Notes: generated by a model not told the origin, from the letters alone. DNA of 64,000 bases from Blastococcus sp. LR1 (GCF_020166105.1 NZ_JAIUJY010000004.1:434001-498000); one strand, 5' to 3'; positions 1 to 12,361 are shown, counted from the first letter of the stretch. Program-made: numbers and translations.

Positions 1-620
1 TGACCGAGGGTGCTGTGGACCCGCACGAGGTGCTGCGGATCATGGGCCCGCGCGAGGTGCAGCTGCACCTCGTCCGCGAGGTCCAAGAGGTCTACCGCAG
101 CCAGGGCGTGTCGATCCACGACAAGCACATCGAGGTGATCATCCGCCAGATGCTGAAGCGGGTGACCATCATCGACTCGGGCGCGACGGAGTTCCTGCCC
201 GGTGCGCTGGTCGAGCGGACGCTGTTCGAGACCGAGAACCGCCGCGTCGTCGCCGAGGGCGGCGAGCCGGCCTCGGCCCGTCCGGTCCTCATGGGCATCA
301 CGAAGGCCTCGCTCGCGACCGAGTCGTGGCTGTCGGCCGCCTCCTTCCAGGAGACGACCAAGGTCCTCACCGACGCGGCGATCCAGGGGAAGAGCGACAG
401 CCTGCTCGGCCTCAAGGAGAACGTGATCATCGGAAAGCTGATCCCGGCGGGTACGGGCATCAGCCGCTACCGGAACATCACTGTCGAGCCGACCGAGGAG
501 GCGCGTGCCGCCGTCTACACCATGGCCGGCTACGACGACGGGCAGTACTACAGCCCGGACGTCTTCGGTCAGGGCACCGGCGAGGCCGTGCGTCTCGAGG
601 AGTACGACTGGCGGGGCTGA
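1..620 (+). CDS. rpoC: RNA polymerase beta' subunit, C-terminal end (partial)
   Basis: The reading frame is open from base 3 and runs off the left edge, so only about the last 205 residues are present. The sequence matches the conserved C-terminus of the beta' subunit of DNA-directed RNA polymerase: an ILRIMGP-like segment, then [20 protein letters not shown], the [22 protein letters not shown] block and the [16 protein letters not shown] motif, which belong to the jaw and clamp end. It ends in a short acidic tail. A strong terminator-type hairpin follows 21 bases after the stop, as expected for the end of the rpoBC operon. The identification is certain; the true start lies outside the window. 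Confidence 0.97.
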   Translation, partial: TEGAVDPHEVLRIMGPREVQLHLVREVQEVYRSQGVSIHDKHIEVIIRQMLKRVTIIDSGATEFLPGALVERTLFETENRRVVAEGGEPASARPVLMGITKASLATESWLSAASFQETTKVLTDAAIQGKSDSLLGLKENVIIGKLIPAGTGISRYRNITVEPTEEARAAVYTMAGYDDGQYYSPDVFGQGTGEAVRLEEYDWRG

Positions 621-641
621 GTCCCTCTAGCTAGGCAGTGA

Positions 642-685
642 CGAAAGGGCCCCCAGATCCGGGATCGGGTCTGGGGGCCCTTTCG
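642..685 (+). terminator. Terminator hairpin after rpoC
   Basis: A perfect 16-bp stem (642-657 with 670-685) carries AAAGGGCCCCC in its left arm and ends in CCCTTTCG. The T-run inside the right arm together with the stem makes this a convincing intrinsic-type terminator for the rpoBC transcript. It could also act on the converging oxidoreductase transcript from the right. Confidence 0.85.
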
Positions 686-795
686 TGTCCCGTCGCGCCG
701 ACGTGGGCCCCGGAAGGCTCCGCGCGGGCGTGACGCAGCGGCTCAGCGGGCTGGGGGACGCCTCCTGGCCGCGGTGTCGCCCGGTGGACGACAGA

Positions 796-1836
796 TCACG
801 GAGCGAGGCGCTTCATGGTCTCCACCGTCTTCAGGCGTCCCTCGCGGGTGCCGTCGAGGGGCTGCAGCATCAGCGTGGTGACGCCGGCCTCGGCGAACGC
901 GGCGATCCGCTCGGCGACGTAGCCCTCGGAGCCGATGAGCGACGACGCCTTGACCAGCTCCAGCGGCACCGCGACGGCGGCCTCGTCCTTCTTGCCGTCG
1001 AGGTAGAGGTCCTGGATGGTCTTCGCCTCCGCTTCGTACCCGTAGCGGACGGCGAGGTCGTTGTAGAAGTTCTTGCCGCGGGCGCCCATGCCGCCGATGT
1101 AGAGGGCGAGTGCGGGGCGGACGAATTCGGCCAGCTGCTCGACGTCGTCGCCGATGGCGACCGGGACGCCCGTGATCACCTGCAGGTCACCCAGGGCGGC
1201 GTCGCGCTTGGCCTTGCCGGCGGCCAGCGAGTCGCCCCAGACGGACGCGGCCTTCTCCGGCACGAAGAAGATCGGCTCCCATGCGTCGGCGATCTCCGCG
1301 GCGAGCTCGACGTTCTTCGGGCCGAGCGCGGCCAGCATGACCGGGATCTGCTCGCGGACCGGGGTGTTGATGAGCTTCAGCGGCTTGCCCAGCCCGGTGC
1401 CCTCGCCGGCCGGCAGGGGGACGTTGTACTTCTTGCCCTGGTGGTCCAGCCGCTCCCGGCGCCACACCTGGCGGCAGATCTCCACGATCTCACGCGTGCG
1501 CTGCAGCGGGGCGTCGTAGGGGACACCGTGCCAGCCCTCGATGACCTGCGGCCCCGAAGCGCCCAGCCCGAGCGTGAACCGGCCGCCGGAGACGAAGTCC
1601 AGGCCGGCCGCGGTCATGGCCGTCAACGCCGGCGTGCGGCTGTAGATCGGGAAGATGGCGCTCAGCAGCTCCACCCGCTCGGTCACGGCGGCCAGGTAGC
1701 CGAGCTGGCTGACCGCGTCGAAGGTGTAGACCTCGGCGACGGCCGCGAGGTCGAGGCCCGCCGACTCGAGGTCCCGGATCTCCGCCGCCGTCTCCTGGAA
1801 ACCGCCGCTGTAGCTGGCCTGGATGCCGATGCGCAC
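796..1836 (-). CDS. LLM-class F420-dependent oxidoreductase
   Basis: This 346-residue protein belongs to the luciferase-like monooxygenase (bacterial luciferase/F420 reductase) fold. It starts with beta strand IGIQASYSGG and carries FVSGGRFTLGLGASGPQVIEG-type sequence around residue 90, typical of F420-dependent reductases in Actinobacteria, which use deazaflavin F420 as hydride carrier. The substrate cannot be read from sequence. I chose the GTG at 1836 because an AGAGGAG ribosome-binding site ends five bases before it; a GTG two codons upstream overlaps that site. It stands alone between rpoC and the str operon, divergent from rpsL. Family assignment is firm, function general. Confidence 0.88.
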   Translation of the reverse strand: MRIGIQASYSGGFQETAAEIRDLESAGLDLAAVAEVYTFDAVSQLGYLAAVTERVELLSAIFPIYSRTPALTAMTAAGLDFVSGGRFTLGLGASGPQVIEGWHGVPYDAPLQRTREIVEICRQVWRRERLDHQGKKYNVPLPAGEGTGLGKPLKLINTPVREQIPVMLAALGPKNVELAAEIADAWEPIFFVPEKAASVWGDSLAAGKAKRDAALGDLQVITGVPVAIGDDVEQLAEFVRPALALYIGGMGARGKNFYNDLAVRYGYEAEAKTIQDLYLDGKKDEAAVAVPLELVKASSLIGSEGYVAERIAAFAEAGVTTLMLQPLDGTREGRLKTVETMKRLAP

Positions 1837-2001
1837 ATGCACTCCTCTGTGTCGCGGCACCACCGTTGGCGCCGTCCGAACGGTATCGGGCGGGCACGCG
1901 GCAGGGCGGGGGAGCTGCCACGGAGGCCGCTGGAGCGGTACCGTGCGCCGAGCGGTGACCGGCTCCCGGTCGACCTGTCGACGGGTGTGAGGCACCCGCC
2001 T

Positions 2002-2030
2002 TTGACCCGTTCAGACGGCACGGGTATCGT
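2002..2030 (+). promoter_or_regulatory. Candidate housekeeping-sigma promoter of the str operon
   Basis: A TTGACC box (2002-2007) is separated by 17 bp from TATCGT (2025-2030), a near-consensus primary-sigma promoter. Transcription would start near 2037 and leave a leader of roughly 340 nt before rpsL. Confidence 0.65.
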
Positions 2031-2036
2031 GGTCAG

Positions 2037-2374
2037 CCGTGCCCAGGGTGCCCTGGGCCTGCTCCCGTTCGCGGTGCGCCTGGGCGACCAGAGGGCCAAG
2101 CCCTCTGATCGCCGGGGACCATCCGCCGGGCCGCGTCTCACGCGGTGCCCGGAGGCTGGCGGCGCCGAGTCGCGAGGGGCAACCGAGTTCGGTCCTTCAT
2201 CGGACCGGTCCCGGGGAGGGCGACACACCCGACCGCGTGGACCGGAGATGGAACACGGCCGGAAACGGGAAGGTTCCCCTCCGGGAGTCGGCACCCAGCA
2301 CCACCAGCAGAGCTCAGGCAGTCGACATACCAAGACAGCACCACCCCAGCGCAGGTAGGAGATCAAGGCCACCC
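2037..2374 (+). promoter_or_regulatory. Long structured leader of rpsL-rpsG-fusA-tuf
   Basis: No gene is visible between the oxidoreductase start and rpsL (538 bp in all). Downstream of the candidate promoter the leader holds an 8-bp hairpin (2041-2048 with 2051-2058) and a 13-bp arm with one mismatch (2083-2095 with 2101-2113). Further GGTCC/GGACC pairing potential lies around 2190-2215. Such a leader could carry attenuation or r-protein feedback control of the str operon; that role is inferred. Confidence 0.45.
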
Positions 2375-2749
2375 ATGCCCACGATCAACCAGCTGGTCCG
2401 CAAGGGCCGCGAGGACAAGGTCACCAAGACCAGTACTCCGGCGCTGAAGGGTTCGCCCCAGCGTCGCGGAGTCTGCACGCGCGTCTACACGACGACGCCG
2501 AAGAAGCCGAACTCGGCGCTGCGCAAGGTCGCTCGCGTCCGCCTCACCAGTGGCATCGAGGTGACCGCCTACATCCCGGGCGTCGGCCACAACCTGCAGG
2601 AGCACTCGATGGTGCTCGTGCGCGGCGGCCGCGTGAAGGACCTCCCCGGCGTGCGCTACAAGATCATCCGCGGCTCGCTGGACACCCAGGGTGTCCGCAA
2701 CCGCAAGCAGGCTCGTAGCCGCTACGGCGCGAAGAAGGAGAAGAGCTAA
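2375..2749 (+). CDS. rpsL: 30S ribosomal protein S12
   Basis: This 124-residue protein is full length for S12, the decoding-centre protein of the small subunit. It starts [13 protein letters not shown] and contains the [12 protein letters not shown] loop and the [12 protein letters not shown] loop. Lys43 and Lys88, the positions where streptomycin-resistance substitutions arise, are both wild type. The ATG at 2375 fits the family start; longer upstream reading in the frame is not conserved. The stop overlaps the rpsG start as TAATG, which indicates translational coupling. First gene of the str operon. Confidence 0.98.
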   Translation: MPTINQLVRKGREDKVTKTSTPALKGSPQRRGVCTRVYTTTPKKPNSALRKVARVRLTSGIEVTAYIPGVGHNLQEHSMVLVRGGRVKDLPGVRYKIIRGSLDTQGVRNRKQARSRYGAKKEKS

Positions 2750-3219
2750 TGCCTCGCAAGGGCCCCGCCCCGAAGCGTCCGCTCATCGCCGACCCGGTGT
2801 ACCAGTCGCCGCTGGTGACCCAGCTGGTGAACAAGGTCCTGGTCGACGGGAAGCGTTCGGTCGCCGAGGCGATCGTCTACGGCGCCCTCGAGGGCTGCCG
2901 TGCCAAGAGCGACACCGACCCGGTCGTCACGCTCAAGCGCGCGCTGGACAACGTCAAGCCGTCCCTCGAGGTCCGCAGCCGCCGCGTCGGTGGTGCGACC
3001 TACCAGGTCCCGGTCGAGGTCCGCGCCTCCCGCAGCACGACGCTCGGCCTGCGCTGGCTCATCCAGTACAGCCGGGCCCGTCGCGAGAAGACGATGACCG
3101 AGCGTCTGATGAACGAGCTGCTCGACGCGAGCAACGGTCTGGGTGCCGCCGTGAAGCGGCGCGAGGACACGCACAAGATGGCCGAGTCGAACAAGGCCTT
3201 CGCGCACTACCGCTGGTGA
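2749..3219 (+). CDS. rpsG: 30S ribosomal protein S7
   Basis: The protein has 156 residues, the usual actinobacterial length, and starts [13 protein letters not shown]7 nucleates folding of the 3' domain of 16S rRNA and forms part of the E-site. The conserved [15 protein letters not shown] helix and the C-terminal [19 protein letters not shown] end are intact. It overlaps rpsL by one base (TAATG) and is followed 85 bp later by fusA in the classic str order. Confidence 0.98.
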   Translation: MPRKGPAPKRPLIADPVYQSPLVTQLVNKVLVDGKRSVAEAIVYGALEGCRAKSDTDPVVTLKRALDNVKPSLEVRSRRVGGATYQVPVEVRASRSTTLGLRWLIQYSRARREKTMTERLMNELLDASNGLGAAVKRREDTHKMAESNKAFAHYRW

Positions 3220-3304
3220 CGTCCGTCCACCAGCGCCCGCGGCCGGCGGGACGACCGGGCCACCCCCGGAACCCGCTCGCGGACCAGAACCAAGAGGAGA
3301 AGTA

Positions 3305-5404
<2,100 letters not shown>

Positions 5405-5498
5405 TCGGAATGCGGGCCCGCCGGCCCGCGCTCCAGCGAGCACAGCCCAACCCCCAGAGCACGCACCACCTGCGTAACCACGAGGAGAGGAACCCCCA

Positions 5499-6692
5499 GT
5501 GGCCAAGGCCAAGTTCGAGCGGACCAAGCCGCACGTCAACATCGGCACCATCGGGCACATCGACCATGGGAAGACGACGCTGACCGCGGCGATCACCAAG
5601 GTCCTGCACGACAAGTACCCGAACCTCAACGAGGCGTCCGCGTTCGACCAGATCGACAAGGCGCCCGAGGAGAAGGCCCGCGGCATCACGATCTCGATCG
5701 CGCACGTGGAGTACCAGACGGAGAACCGTCACTACGCGCACGTCGACTGCCCCGGGCACGCCGACTACATCAAGAACATGATCACCGGTGCCGCCCAGAT
5801 GGACGGCGCGATCCTGGTGGTCGCCGCGACCGACGGCCCGATGCCGCAGACCAAGGAGCACGTGCTCCTGGCCCGCCAGGTCGGCGTTCCCTACATCGTC
5901 GTGGCGCTCAACAAGGCCGACATGGTCGACGACGAGGAGATCCTCGAGCTCGTCGAGCTCGAGGTCCGCGAGCTCCTCAGCGAGTACGAGTTCCCGGGCG
6001 ACGACGTCCCCGTGGTCCGCGTCTCCGCGCTCAAGGCGCTCGAGGGCGACGCCGAGTGGGGCGACAAGCTCATGGAGCTCATGAACGCTGTCGACAACTC
6101 CATCCCGGAGCCGGAGCGCGAGATCGACAAGCCGTTCCTCATGCCCGTCGAGGACGTCTTCACGATCACCGGTCGTGGCACGGTCGTCACCGGTCGCGTC
6201 GAGCGCGGCATCGTCAAGGTCTCCGAGGAGATCGAGATCGTCGGTATCCGCGAGGGTTCGACGAAGACGACGGTCACCGGCGTCGAGATGTTCCGCAAGC
6301 TGCTCGACCAGGGCCAGGCCGGTGACAACGTCGGTCTGCTCCTCCGTGGCATCAAGCGCGAGGACGTCGAGCGCGGCCAGGTCGTGGTGAAGCCGGGTTC
6401 CATCACCCCGCACACCAACTTCGAGGCCTCGGTCTTCATCCTCTCGAAGGACGAGGGCGGCCGTCACACGCCGTTCTTCAACAACTACCGTCCCCAGTTC
6501 TACTTCCGGACGACGGACGTCACCGGTGTCGTCACGCTGCCCTCGGGCACCGAGATGGTCATGCCCGGCGACAACACCGACATGACGGTGGAGCTCATCC
6601 AGCCCATCGCCATGGAGGAGGGCCTGAAGTTCGCCATCCGTGAGGGTGGCCGTACCGTCGGCGCCGGCCGGGTCACCAAGATCCTCAAGTAA
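5499..6692 (+). CDS. tuf: Elongation factor Tu
   Basis: A 397-residue GTPase that delivers aminoacyl-tRNA to the ribosome. The start is GTG at 5499 behind a GAGGAGAGGA ribosome-binding site and gives the standard [15 protein letters not shown]-terminus. The GTPase motifs [17 protein letters not shown] and NKAD are present, as are domains II and III ending in [14 protein letters not shown]. The first motif has Ile where E. coli has Val (GHVDHGKTT). It closes the str operon; rpsJ of the S10 operon follows 125 bp later. Confidence 0.98.
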   Translation: MAKAKFERTKPHVNIGTIGHIDHGKTTLTAAITKVLHDKYPNLNEASAFDQIDKAPEEKARGITISIAHVEYQTENRHYAHVDCPGHADYIKNMITGAAQMDGAILVVAATDGPMPQTKEHVLLARQVGVPYIVVALNKADMVDDEEILELVELEVRELLSEYEFPGDDVPVVRVSALKALEGDAEWGDKLMELMNAVDNSIPEPEREIDKPFLMPVEDVFTITGRGTVVTGRVERGIVKVSEEIEIVGIREGSTKTTVTGVEMFRKLLDQGQAGDNVGLLLRGIKREDVERGQVVVKPGSITPHTNFEASVFILSKDEGGRHTPFFNNYRPQFYFRTTDVTGVVTLPSGTEMVMPGDNTDMTVELIQPIAMEEGLKFAIREGGRTVGAGRVTKILK

Positions 6693-6817
6693 CACCCCTG
6701 GACGGGCGGCGGCGTCACCCGCCCCCCCCCCGCCCAGACCCGGGCCTCGCGCCCGGACCCCGGGTCAGCAGACCCACTCGAACTTTCACAACCGATCGGC
6801 AGGAGCAGAAGACACCG

Positions 6818-7123
6818 ATGGCGGGACAGAAGATCCGCATCCGGCTGAAGGCCTACGACCACGAGGCGATCGATGCCTCGGCGCGACGCATCGTGGAGAC
6901 GGTCACCAAGACCGGAGCGCGTGTGGTCGGCCCGGTGCCTCTGCCGACGGAGAAGAACGTGTACGCGGTGATCCGTTCGCCGCACAAGTACAAGGACTCG
7001 TTCGAGCACTTCGAGATGCGCACGCACAAGCGGCTCATCGACATCCTCGACCCGACGCCGAAGACGGTGGATGCGCTCATGCGCATCGACCTGCCGGCTT
7101 CGGTCGACGTCAACATTCAGTAA
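6818..7123 (+). CDS. rpsJ: 30S ribosomal protein S10
   Basis: A 101-residue protein with the canonical [16 protein letters not shown] start and the [20 protein letters not shown] segment. S10 sits in the 30S head and, in bacteria that have NusB/NusE antitermination, is also NusE. It opens the S10 operon, is preceded by a GGCAGGAG-type ribosome-binding site and lies 15 bp before rplC. The 125-bp gap to tuf holds a run of ten C (6722-6731), but no clear promoter is visible to me. Confidence 0.98.
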   Translation: MAGQKIRIRLKAYDHEAIDASARRIVETVTKTGARVVGPVPLPTEKNVYAVIRSPHKYKDSFEHFEMRTHKRLIDILDPTPKTVDALMRIDLPASVDVNIQ

Positions 7124-7138
7124 GGGCAGTCAGCAGAC

Positions 7139-7804
7139 ATGGCGAGCACATTTCGCGGTCTCCTCGGCGAGAAGCTGGGGATGACCCAGGTTTTCGACGA
7201 GAACAACCGCCTCGTGCCGGTGACCGTCGTCAAGGCGGGCCCGTGTGTGGTGACCCAGGTGCGCACCCCCGAGGTCGACGGCTACAGCGCCGTCCAGCTC
7301 GGGTTCGGTGCGATCGACCCGCGCAAGGTGAACCGTCCCGAGGGCGGGCACTTCACCAAGGCGGGCGTGACGCCGCGGCGCCACCTGGTCGAGCTGCGCA
7401 CGAACGACGCCGGCACCTACACGGTCGGCCAGGAGCTGACCGCCGACGTGTTCGACGGCGTGGCCAAGGTCGACGTCATCGGCACCAGCAAGGGCAAGGG
7501 CACCGCCGGCGTCATGAAGCGTCACGGCTTCAAGGGCCTCGGCGCGTCGCACGGTACCCACCGCAAGCACCGTGCACCCGGATCCATCGGTGGCGCGTCC
7601 ACCCCGGGCCGCGTGTTCAAGGGCCTGAAGATGGCCGGTCGCATGGGTGCGGTCAAGACGACCACGCTCTCGCTGGTCGTCCACAAGGTCGACACGGAGC
7701 GCGGGCTCATCCTGATCAAGGGTGCCGTTCCCGGTCCGAAGGGTGGCCTCCTCCTCGTCCGTTCCGCGGTCAAGGGTGGCCCCGTGGGGAGTGAGACGAA
7801 GTGA
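7139..7804 (+). CDS. rplC: 50S ribosomal protein L3
   Basis: A 221-residue large-subunit protein that binds the 3' end of 23S rRNA and reaches the peptidyl-transferase centre. The family signature appears in [13 protein letters not shown] at the N-terminus and in the central loop [22 protein letters not shown], with the Gln-equivalent region conserved. Its stop overlaps the rplD GTG start by four bases (GTGA), so the two are translationally coupled. Confidence 0.98.
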   Translation: MASTFRGLLGEKLGMTQVFDENNRLVPVTVVKAGPCVVTQVRTPEVDGYSAVQLGFGAIDPRKVNRPEGGHFTKAGVTPRRHLVELRTNDAGTYTVGQELTADVFDGVAKVDVIGTSKGKGTAGVMKRHGFKGLGASHGTHRKHRAPGSIGGASTPGRVFKGLKMAGRMGAVKTTTLSLVVHKVDTERGLILIKGAVPGPKGGLLLVRSAVKGGPVGSETK

Positions 7805-8517
7805 CCACGTCCATCAAGAGCAGCGAGACGCGCACCGACCGTCAGGTCGACGTCCGCACCCCGGCGGGGGAGACCACCGGCAGCGTGACGCTGCCCGGTG
7901 AGCTCTTCGACGCCAGCGCGAACGTGTCGCTGATGCACCAGGTCGTCGTGGCCCAGCTGGCCGCGGCCCGCCAGGGCACGCACTCGACCAAGACGCGGGC
8001 CCAGGTCAGCGGTGGTGGCGCCAAGCCGTACCGCCAGAAGGGCACTGGCCGCGCGCGTCAGGGCTCGACCCGTGCGCCGCAGTTCGCCGGCGGTGGCGTC
8101 GTGCACGGCCCGACGCCGCGCGACTACACGCAGAAGACCCCGAAGAAGATGAAGGCCGCCGCCCTGCGCGGTGCCCTCTCCGACCGGGCCCGCGAGGGCC
8201 GGGTGCACGTGGTCTCCGCGTTCGTCGACGGCGACGCCCCCAAGACCAAGGCCGCGCTGGCCACCCTGAACGCGATCACCCAGGCCAAGCGGGTCCTGAT
8301 CGTGCTCGACCGGGACGACGTCCTGAACTGGGTCAGCCTGCGCAACGTTCCTGAGGTCCACCTGATCGAGGCGGGCCAGCTGAACACCTACGACGTGCTG
8401 GTCTCCGACGAGGTCATCTTCACCGAGGCTGCGCTGGCCGAGTACGTCGCCGGTCCGGCCAAGGGCAAGCACGCCGAGGTCGTCATCATCGAAGACACCA
8501 CCGAGGAGAAGGCATGA
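7801..8517 (+). CDS. rplD: 50S ribosomal protein L4
   Basis: A 238-residue protein. L4 lines the exit tunnel through an extended loop, seen here as the [20 protein letters not shown] and [16 protein letters not shown] stretch. In gamma-proteobacteria L4 also represses its own operon; whether it does so here cannot be read. The start is GTG at 7801 within the rplC stop. The C-terminus overlaps the rplW start (ATGA). About 20 residues at the N-terminus are polar and variable, as in other actinobacterial L4 proteins. Confidence 0.97.
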   Translation: MTTSIKSSETRTDRQVDVRTPAGETTGSVTLPGELFDASANVSLMHQVVVAQLAAARQGTHSTKTRAQVSGGGAKPYRQKGTGRARQGSTRAPQFAGGGVVHGPTPRDYTQKTPKKMKAAALRGALSDRAREGRVHVVSAFVDGDAPKTKAALATLNAITQAKRVLIVLDRDDVLNWVSLRNVPEVHLIEAGQLNTYDVLVSDEVIFTEAALAEYVAGPAKGKHAEVVIIEDTTEEKA

Positions 8518-8816
8518 GCGTCCGCGACCCCCGGGACGTCCTGCTCGCCCCGGTCATCTCCGAGAAGAGCTACGGGCTGCTGGACAGCAACCAGTACACG
8601 TTCATCGTGCTGCCCGAGGCCAACAAGACGCAGATCAAGATCGCGGTCGAGCAGATCTTCGACGTGAAGGTGCTCAGCGTGAACACGATCAACCGCCAGG
8701 GCAAGCGCAAGCGCAGCCGGGGCGCACAGATGGGCAAGCGCAAGGACACCAAGCGCGCCATCGTGTCGCTGGCCGCGGGCGACCGCATCGAGATCTTCGG
8801 GGGTCCGGGCGCCTGA
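8514..8816 (+). CDS. rplW: 50S ribosomal protein L23
   Basis: A 100-residue protein that forms the docking site for trigger factor and SRP at the tunnel exit. The conserved [14 protein letters not shown] start and the basic loop [10 protein letters not shown] are present. The four-base ATGA overlap with rplD supports the ATG at 8514. It is followed 43 bp later by rplB. Confidence 0.97.
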   Translation: MSVRDPRDVLLAPVISEKSYGLLDSNQYTFIVLPEANKTQIKIAVEQIFDVKVLSVNTINRQGKRKRSRGAQMGKRKDTKRAIVSLAAGDRIEIFGGPGA

Positions 8817-8859
8817 GGCCCCGGATCTAACGGACCAGAGATAGAGGACTGAGTCAGCA

Positions 8860-9693
8860 ATGGCTATCCGCAAGTACAAGCCGACGACGCCGGGCCGCCG
8901 CGGCTCCAGTGTCGCCGACTTCGCCGAGGTCACCCGCGACCATCCCGAGAAGTCGCTGGTCCGACCGCTGCACGGTCGTGGCGGGCGCAACGTGCACGGG
9001 AAGGTCACCGCTCGCCACCAGGGCGGCGGTCACAAGCGCGCCTACCGGCTGATCGACTTCCGTCGGGCCGACAAGGACGGCGTGCCGGCCAAGGTCGCGC
9101 ACATCGAGTACGACCCCAACCGCACGTCGCGCATCGCGCTGCTGCACTTCGCCGACGGGGAGAAGCGCTACATCATCGCGCCGGCGAAGCTCAAGCAGGG
9201 TGACACCGTGGAGTGCGGCCCCGCGGCCGACATCAAGCCGGGCAACAACCTGCCGCTCCGGAACATCCCGGTCGGCACGGTGGTTCACGCCATCGAGCTC
9301 CGTCCCGGTGGTGGCGCGAAGATCGCCCGCTCCGCGGGTACCAGCGTCCAGCTGGTCGCCCGTGAGGGTCGTTTCGCCCAGCTGCGCATGCCCTCGGGCG
9401 AGATCCGCAACGTCGACGTGCGCTGCCGCGCCTCCGTCGGCGAGGTGGGCAACGCCGAGCAGTCGAACATCAACTGGGGCAAGGCCGGCCGTATGCGGTG
9501 GAAGGGCAAGCGCCCGACCGTCCGCGGTGTGGCCATGAACCCGGTCGACCACCCGCACGGTGGTGGTGAAGGCAAGACCTCCGGTGGTCGCCACCCGGTG
9601 AACCCGAACGGCAAGCCGGAGGGCCGGACGCGCAAGCGGAAGGCCAGTGACGCTCTGATCGTGCGCCGCCGGCGCGCCAACAAGAAGCGCTGA
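8860..9693 (+). CDS. rplB: 50S ribosomal protein L2
   Basis: A 277-residue protein that organises the peptidyl-transferase region and the intersubunit bridge with 16S rRNA. It starts [15 protein letters not shown] and keeps the conserved [19 protein letters not shown] and [12 protein letters not shown] motifs, the latter containing the histidine long implicated in peptidyl-transferase assembly. Length and ends are normal. It lies between rplW and rpsS in the S10 operon. Confidence 0.98.
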   Translation: MAIRKYKPTTPGRRGSSVADFAEVTRDHPEKSLVRPLHGRGGRNVHGKVTARHQGGGHKRAYRLIDFRRADKDGVPAKVAHIEYDPNRTSRIALLHFADGEKRYIIAPAKLKQGDTVECGPAADIKPGNNLPLRNIPVGTVVHAIELRPGGGAKIARSAGTSVQLVAREGRFAQLRMPSGEIRNVDVRCRASVGEVGNAEQSNINWGKAGRMRWKGKRPTVRGVAMNPVDHPHGGGEGKTSGGRHPVNPNGKPEGRTRKRKASDALIVRRRRANKKR

Positions 9694-9716
9694 GCGGGAA
9701 GAGGAGTCCGACAGAC

Positions 9717-9998
9717 ATGCCACGCAGCCTGAAGAAGGGCCCGTTCGTCGACGACCACCTGCTCAAGAAGGTGGACGCTCAGAACGAAAAGGGCACCAAG
9801 AACGTGATCCGCACCTGGTCGCGTCGCTCGACGATCATCCCGGACATGCTGGGCCACACCCTCGCGGTGCACGACGGCCGCAAGCACGTGCCGGTGTTCG
9901 TGACCGAGGCGATGGTCGGGCACAAGCTCGGCGAGTTCGCCCCCACGCGCACCTTCCGTGGGCACATCAAGGACGACCGCCGCTCGCGGCGGGGCTGA
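9717..9998 (+). CDS. rpsS: 30S ribosomal protein S19
   Basis: A 93-residue protein of the 30S head that complexes with S13. It starts [15 protein letters not shown] and contains [16 protein letters not shown] and [19 protein letters not shown], all family hallmarks. A GAAGAGGAG ribosome-binding site precedes the ATG. Spacing to rplV is 20 bp. Confidence 0.98.
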   Translation: MPRSLKKGPFVDDHLLKKVDAQNEKGTKNVIRTWSRRSTIIPDMLGHTLAVHDGRKHVPVFVTEAMVGHKLGEFAPTRTFRGHIKDDRRSRRG

Positions 9999-10018
9999 CC
10001 AGGTAGAGAGAGATTCAG

Positions 10019-10483
10019 ATGACTTCCCAGTTGGGACAGGAGGCGCCGGTCGCCCGGGCTACGGCCCGGTTCGTCCGCGTGACTCCCATGAAGGCCCGCC
10101 GGGTGGTGGACCTGATCCGCTACCTGCCCACCGATGAGGCCCTGGCCCTGCTGCGCTTCGCGCCGCAGTCCGCCAGCGAGCCGGTCGCCAAGGTCGTCGC
10201 CAGCGCGGTGGCCAACGCCGAGCACAACCTGCAGCTGGACCCGGCTGCACTCGTGGTCAGCGCGGCCTACGTCGACGAAGGCCCCACGCTGAAGCGGATC
10301 CGTCCGCGCGCGCAGGGCCGGGCGTTCCGCATCAACAAGCGGACCAGCCACATCACCGTCGAGGTCAGCGAGGTCGCCACCAGCGACGTCCTCGCGCAGA
10401 AGTCGCGCAAGGCGCGCCGGGACACCGGCATGTCGGGCCCGGCCACGCAGCAGCCGAACAACACGAGGGGAGGGACCCGCTAG
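10019..10483 (+). CDS. rplV: 50S ribosomal protein L22
   Basis: A 154-residue tunnel-wall protein. The [20 protein letters not shown] start, the [15 protein letters not shown] helix and the [17 protein letters not shown] loop that contacts the tunnel are conserved. About 35 polar residues extend the C-terminus, as often in Actinobacteria. The TAG stop shares its final G with the GTG start of rpsC (TAGTG). Confidence 0.97.
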   Translation: MTSQLGQEAPVARATARFVRVTPMKARRVVDLIRYLPTDEALALLRFAPQSASEPVAKVVASAVANAEHNLQLDPAALVVSAAYVDEGPTLKRIRPRAQGRAFRINKRTSHITVEVSEVATSDVLAQKSRKARRDTGMSGPATQQPNNTRGGTR

Positions 10484-11421
10484 TGGGTCAGAAGGTCAAC
10501 CCGCACGGGTTCCGACTCGGGATCACCACCGACTACAAGTCCCGGTGGTACGCGGACAAGCTGTACAAGGACTACGTCAAGGAAGACGTCGCGATCCGCA
10601 AGCTCATGTCCAAGGGCATGGAGCGGGCCGGCATCTCCAAGGTGGAGATCGAGCGCACCCGTGACCGGGTCCGCGTCGACATCCACACCGCGCGTCCGGG
10701 CATCGTCATCGGTCGCCGTGGCGCCGAGGCGGACCGCATCCGTGGCGAGCTGGAGAAGCTCACCGGCAAGCAGGTGCAGCTGAACATCCTCGAGGTCAAG
10801 AACCCCGAGTCGGACGCGCAGCTGGTCGCCCAGGGCGTTGCCGAGCAGCTCTCGAGCCGGGTCAGCTTCCGTCGTGCCATGCGCAAGGCGATGCAGTCCG
10901 CTCAGCGCAGCCCGCAGGTCAAGGGCATCCGGGTGCAGTGCTCCGGTCGCCTCGGCGGCACGGAGATGAGCCGCTCGGAGTTCTACCGCGAGGGCCGCGT
11001 TCCCCTGCACACGCTCCGCGCGAACATCGACTACGGCATCTACGAGGCCCGTACGACCTTCGGCCGCATCGGCGTGAAGGTCTGGATCTACAAGGGTGAC
11101 GTCAGCGGCTCCCGCGCCGAGCGCGCCGCCCTCGAGGCGCTCGCCGACCGTCAGCAGCGCCGCGAGCGGGCCCAGCGCCCGCAGCGTCGTTCCGGTTCCT
11201 CCGGCACCACCGCCGGTGGCACCGAGGCCGGCCGCGCCGCCGCCGAGACGACGACCGGTCCCGTGGTCGACACGACCGAGGCCGTCGTGGCGCAGACCTC
11301 CGGCGAGGTCGCGCCCGAGCAGACCGTCGCCGAGGCGGCCGGTCCCGAGGCCACCGCGGCCGTCGAGACCGCTGCTGCCGAGGTCGCCGCTCCTGAGGCC
11401 ACCGAGAACACGGAGAGCTGA
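10483..11421 (+). CDS. rpsC: 30S ribosomal protein S3 with long acidic tail
   Basis: A 312-residue protein. The first 220 or so residues form normal S3: [14 protein letters not shown], a KH domain with the [13 protein letters not shown] loop, and the C-terminal [20 protein letters not shown] domain at the mRNA entry site. About 90 further residues, rich in Ala, Glu, Thr and Pro, follow a basic [14 protein letters not shown] stretch. Such tails occur in actinobacterial S3, but this one is long; it is probably disordered. The start overlaps rplV by one base. Confidence 0.97.
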   Translation: MGQKVNPHGFRLGITTDYKSRWYADKLYKDYVKEDVAIRKLMSKGMERAGISKVEIERTRDRVRVDIHTARPGIVIGRRGAEADRIRGELEKLTGKQVQLNILEVKNPESDAQLVAQGVAEQLSSRVSFRRAMRKAMQSAQRSPQVKGIRVQCSGRLGGTEMSRSEFYREGRVPLHTLRANIDYGIYEARTTFGRIGVKVWIYKGDVSGSRAERAALEALADRQQRRERAQRPQRRSGSSGTTAGGTEAGRAAAETTTGPVVDTTEAVVAQTSGEVAPEQTVAEAAGPEATAAVETAAAEVAAPEATENTES

Positions 11422-11424
11422 GCC

Positions 11425-11841
11425 ATGCTCATCCCACGGCGCGTCAAGCACCGCAAGCAGCACCACCCGAGTCGTTCGGGTCGGGCCAAGGGTGGCACCG
11501 AGATCAACTTCGGTGAGTTCGCGATCCAGGCTCTCGAGCCTGCCTACGTGACCAACCGCCAGATCGAGTCCGCCCGTATCGCCATGACCCGGCACATCAA
11601 GCGTGGCGGAAAGGTGTGGATCTCGATCTACCCCGACCGTCCGCTGACCAAGAAGCCCGCCGAGACCCGCATGGGTTCCGGTAAGGGTTCGCCCGAGTGG
11701 TGGGTGGCCAACGTCAAGCCCGGCCGCGTGCTGTTCGAGCTGTCCGGTGTCGCCGAGCCGGTGGCCCGCGAGGCCATGCGGCGTGCGATCCACAAGCTGC
11801 CGATGAAGTGCCGCTTCATCACGCGTGAAGGAGAAGTGTGA
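11425..11841 (+). CDS. rplP: 50S ribosomal protein L16
   Basis: A 138-residue protein with the [15 protein letters not shown] start and the conserved [16 protein letters not shown] segment, which reaches toward the A-site tRNA. The stop TGA shares its A with the ATG of rpmC (TGATG), which points to coupled translation. S10 operon position is canonical. Confidence 0.98.
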   Translation: MLIPRRVKHRKQHHPSRSGRAKGGTEINFGEFAIQALEPAYVTNRQIESARIAMTRHIKRGGKVWISIYPDRPLTKKPAETRMGSGKGSPEWWVANVKPGRVLFELSGVAEPVAREAMRRAIHKLPMKCRFITREGEV

Positions 11842-12074
11842 TGGCCGCCGGTCTGACCGCTCCCGAGCTGCGCGAGCTCTCTGTCGATGAGCTCGCCGCG
11901 CGGCTGCGCGAGTCGAAGGAAGAACTGTTCAACCTGCGCTTCCAGGTGGCCACCGGCCAGCTGGACAACAACCGGCGACTGCAGACCGTCCGCCGCGACA
12001 TCGCTCGGATCTACACGATCATGCGCGAGCGCGAGCTGGGTCTCTCCGTCGCCCCGAACGAGGGTGTGGCATGA
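11841..12074 (+). CDS. rpmC: 50S ribosomal protein L29
   Basis: A 77-residue protein containing the L29 coiled hairpin: [19 protein letters not shown] followed by [19 protein letters not shown]. It sits near the tunnel exit beside L23. I chose the ATG at 11841, seven bases after a GAAGGAG ribosome-binding site; an in-frame GTG lies one codon upstream. Its end overlaps rpsQ by four bases (ATGA). Confidence 0.96.
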   Translation: MAAGLTAPELRELSVDELAARLRESKEELFNLRFQVATGQLDNNRRLQTVRRDIARIYTIMRERELGLSVAPNEGVA

Positions 12075-12361
12075 CCGAGACCCAGCAGTCGTCCGGCCCC
12101 GGCCTGGCCGGCCGTGGCTACCGCAAGGTCCGCGAGGGCCTGGTCGTCAGCGACAAGATGGAGAAGACCATCGTCGTCGAGGTCGAGGACCGCGTGAAGC
12201 ACGGCCTATACGGCAAGGTCATCCGCCGCACGAGCAAGCTCAAGGCGCATGACGAGGCGGGCGTCGCCGGCATCGGCGACCGCGTCCAGATCATGGAGAC
12301 CCGCCCGATGTCGGCCACCAAGCGGTGGCGGCTCGTGCAGGTGATCGAGAAGGCCAAGTAA
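12071..12361 (+). CDS. rpsQ: 30S ribosomal protein S17
   Basis: A 96-residue OB-fold protein that binds the 5' domain of 16S rRNA. The family core is [17 protein letters not shown] and the C-terminal [17 protein letters not shown]. About 20 N-terminal residues ([20 protein letters not shown]) are an actinobacterial-style extension. It is the last gene of the S10 block; a 212-bp structured gap separates it from rplN. Confidence 0.97.
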   Translation: MTETQQSSGPGLAGRGYRKVREGLVVSDKMEKTIVVEVEDRVKHGLYGKVIRRTSKLKAHDEAGVAGIGDRVQIMETRPMSATKRWRLVQVIEKAK

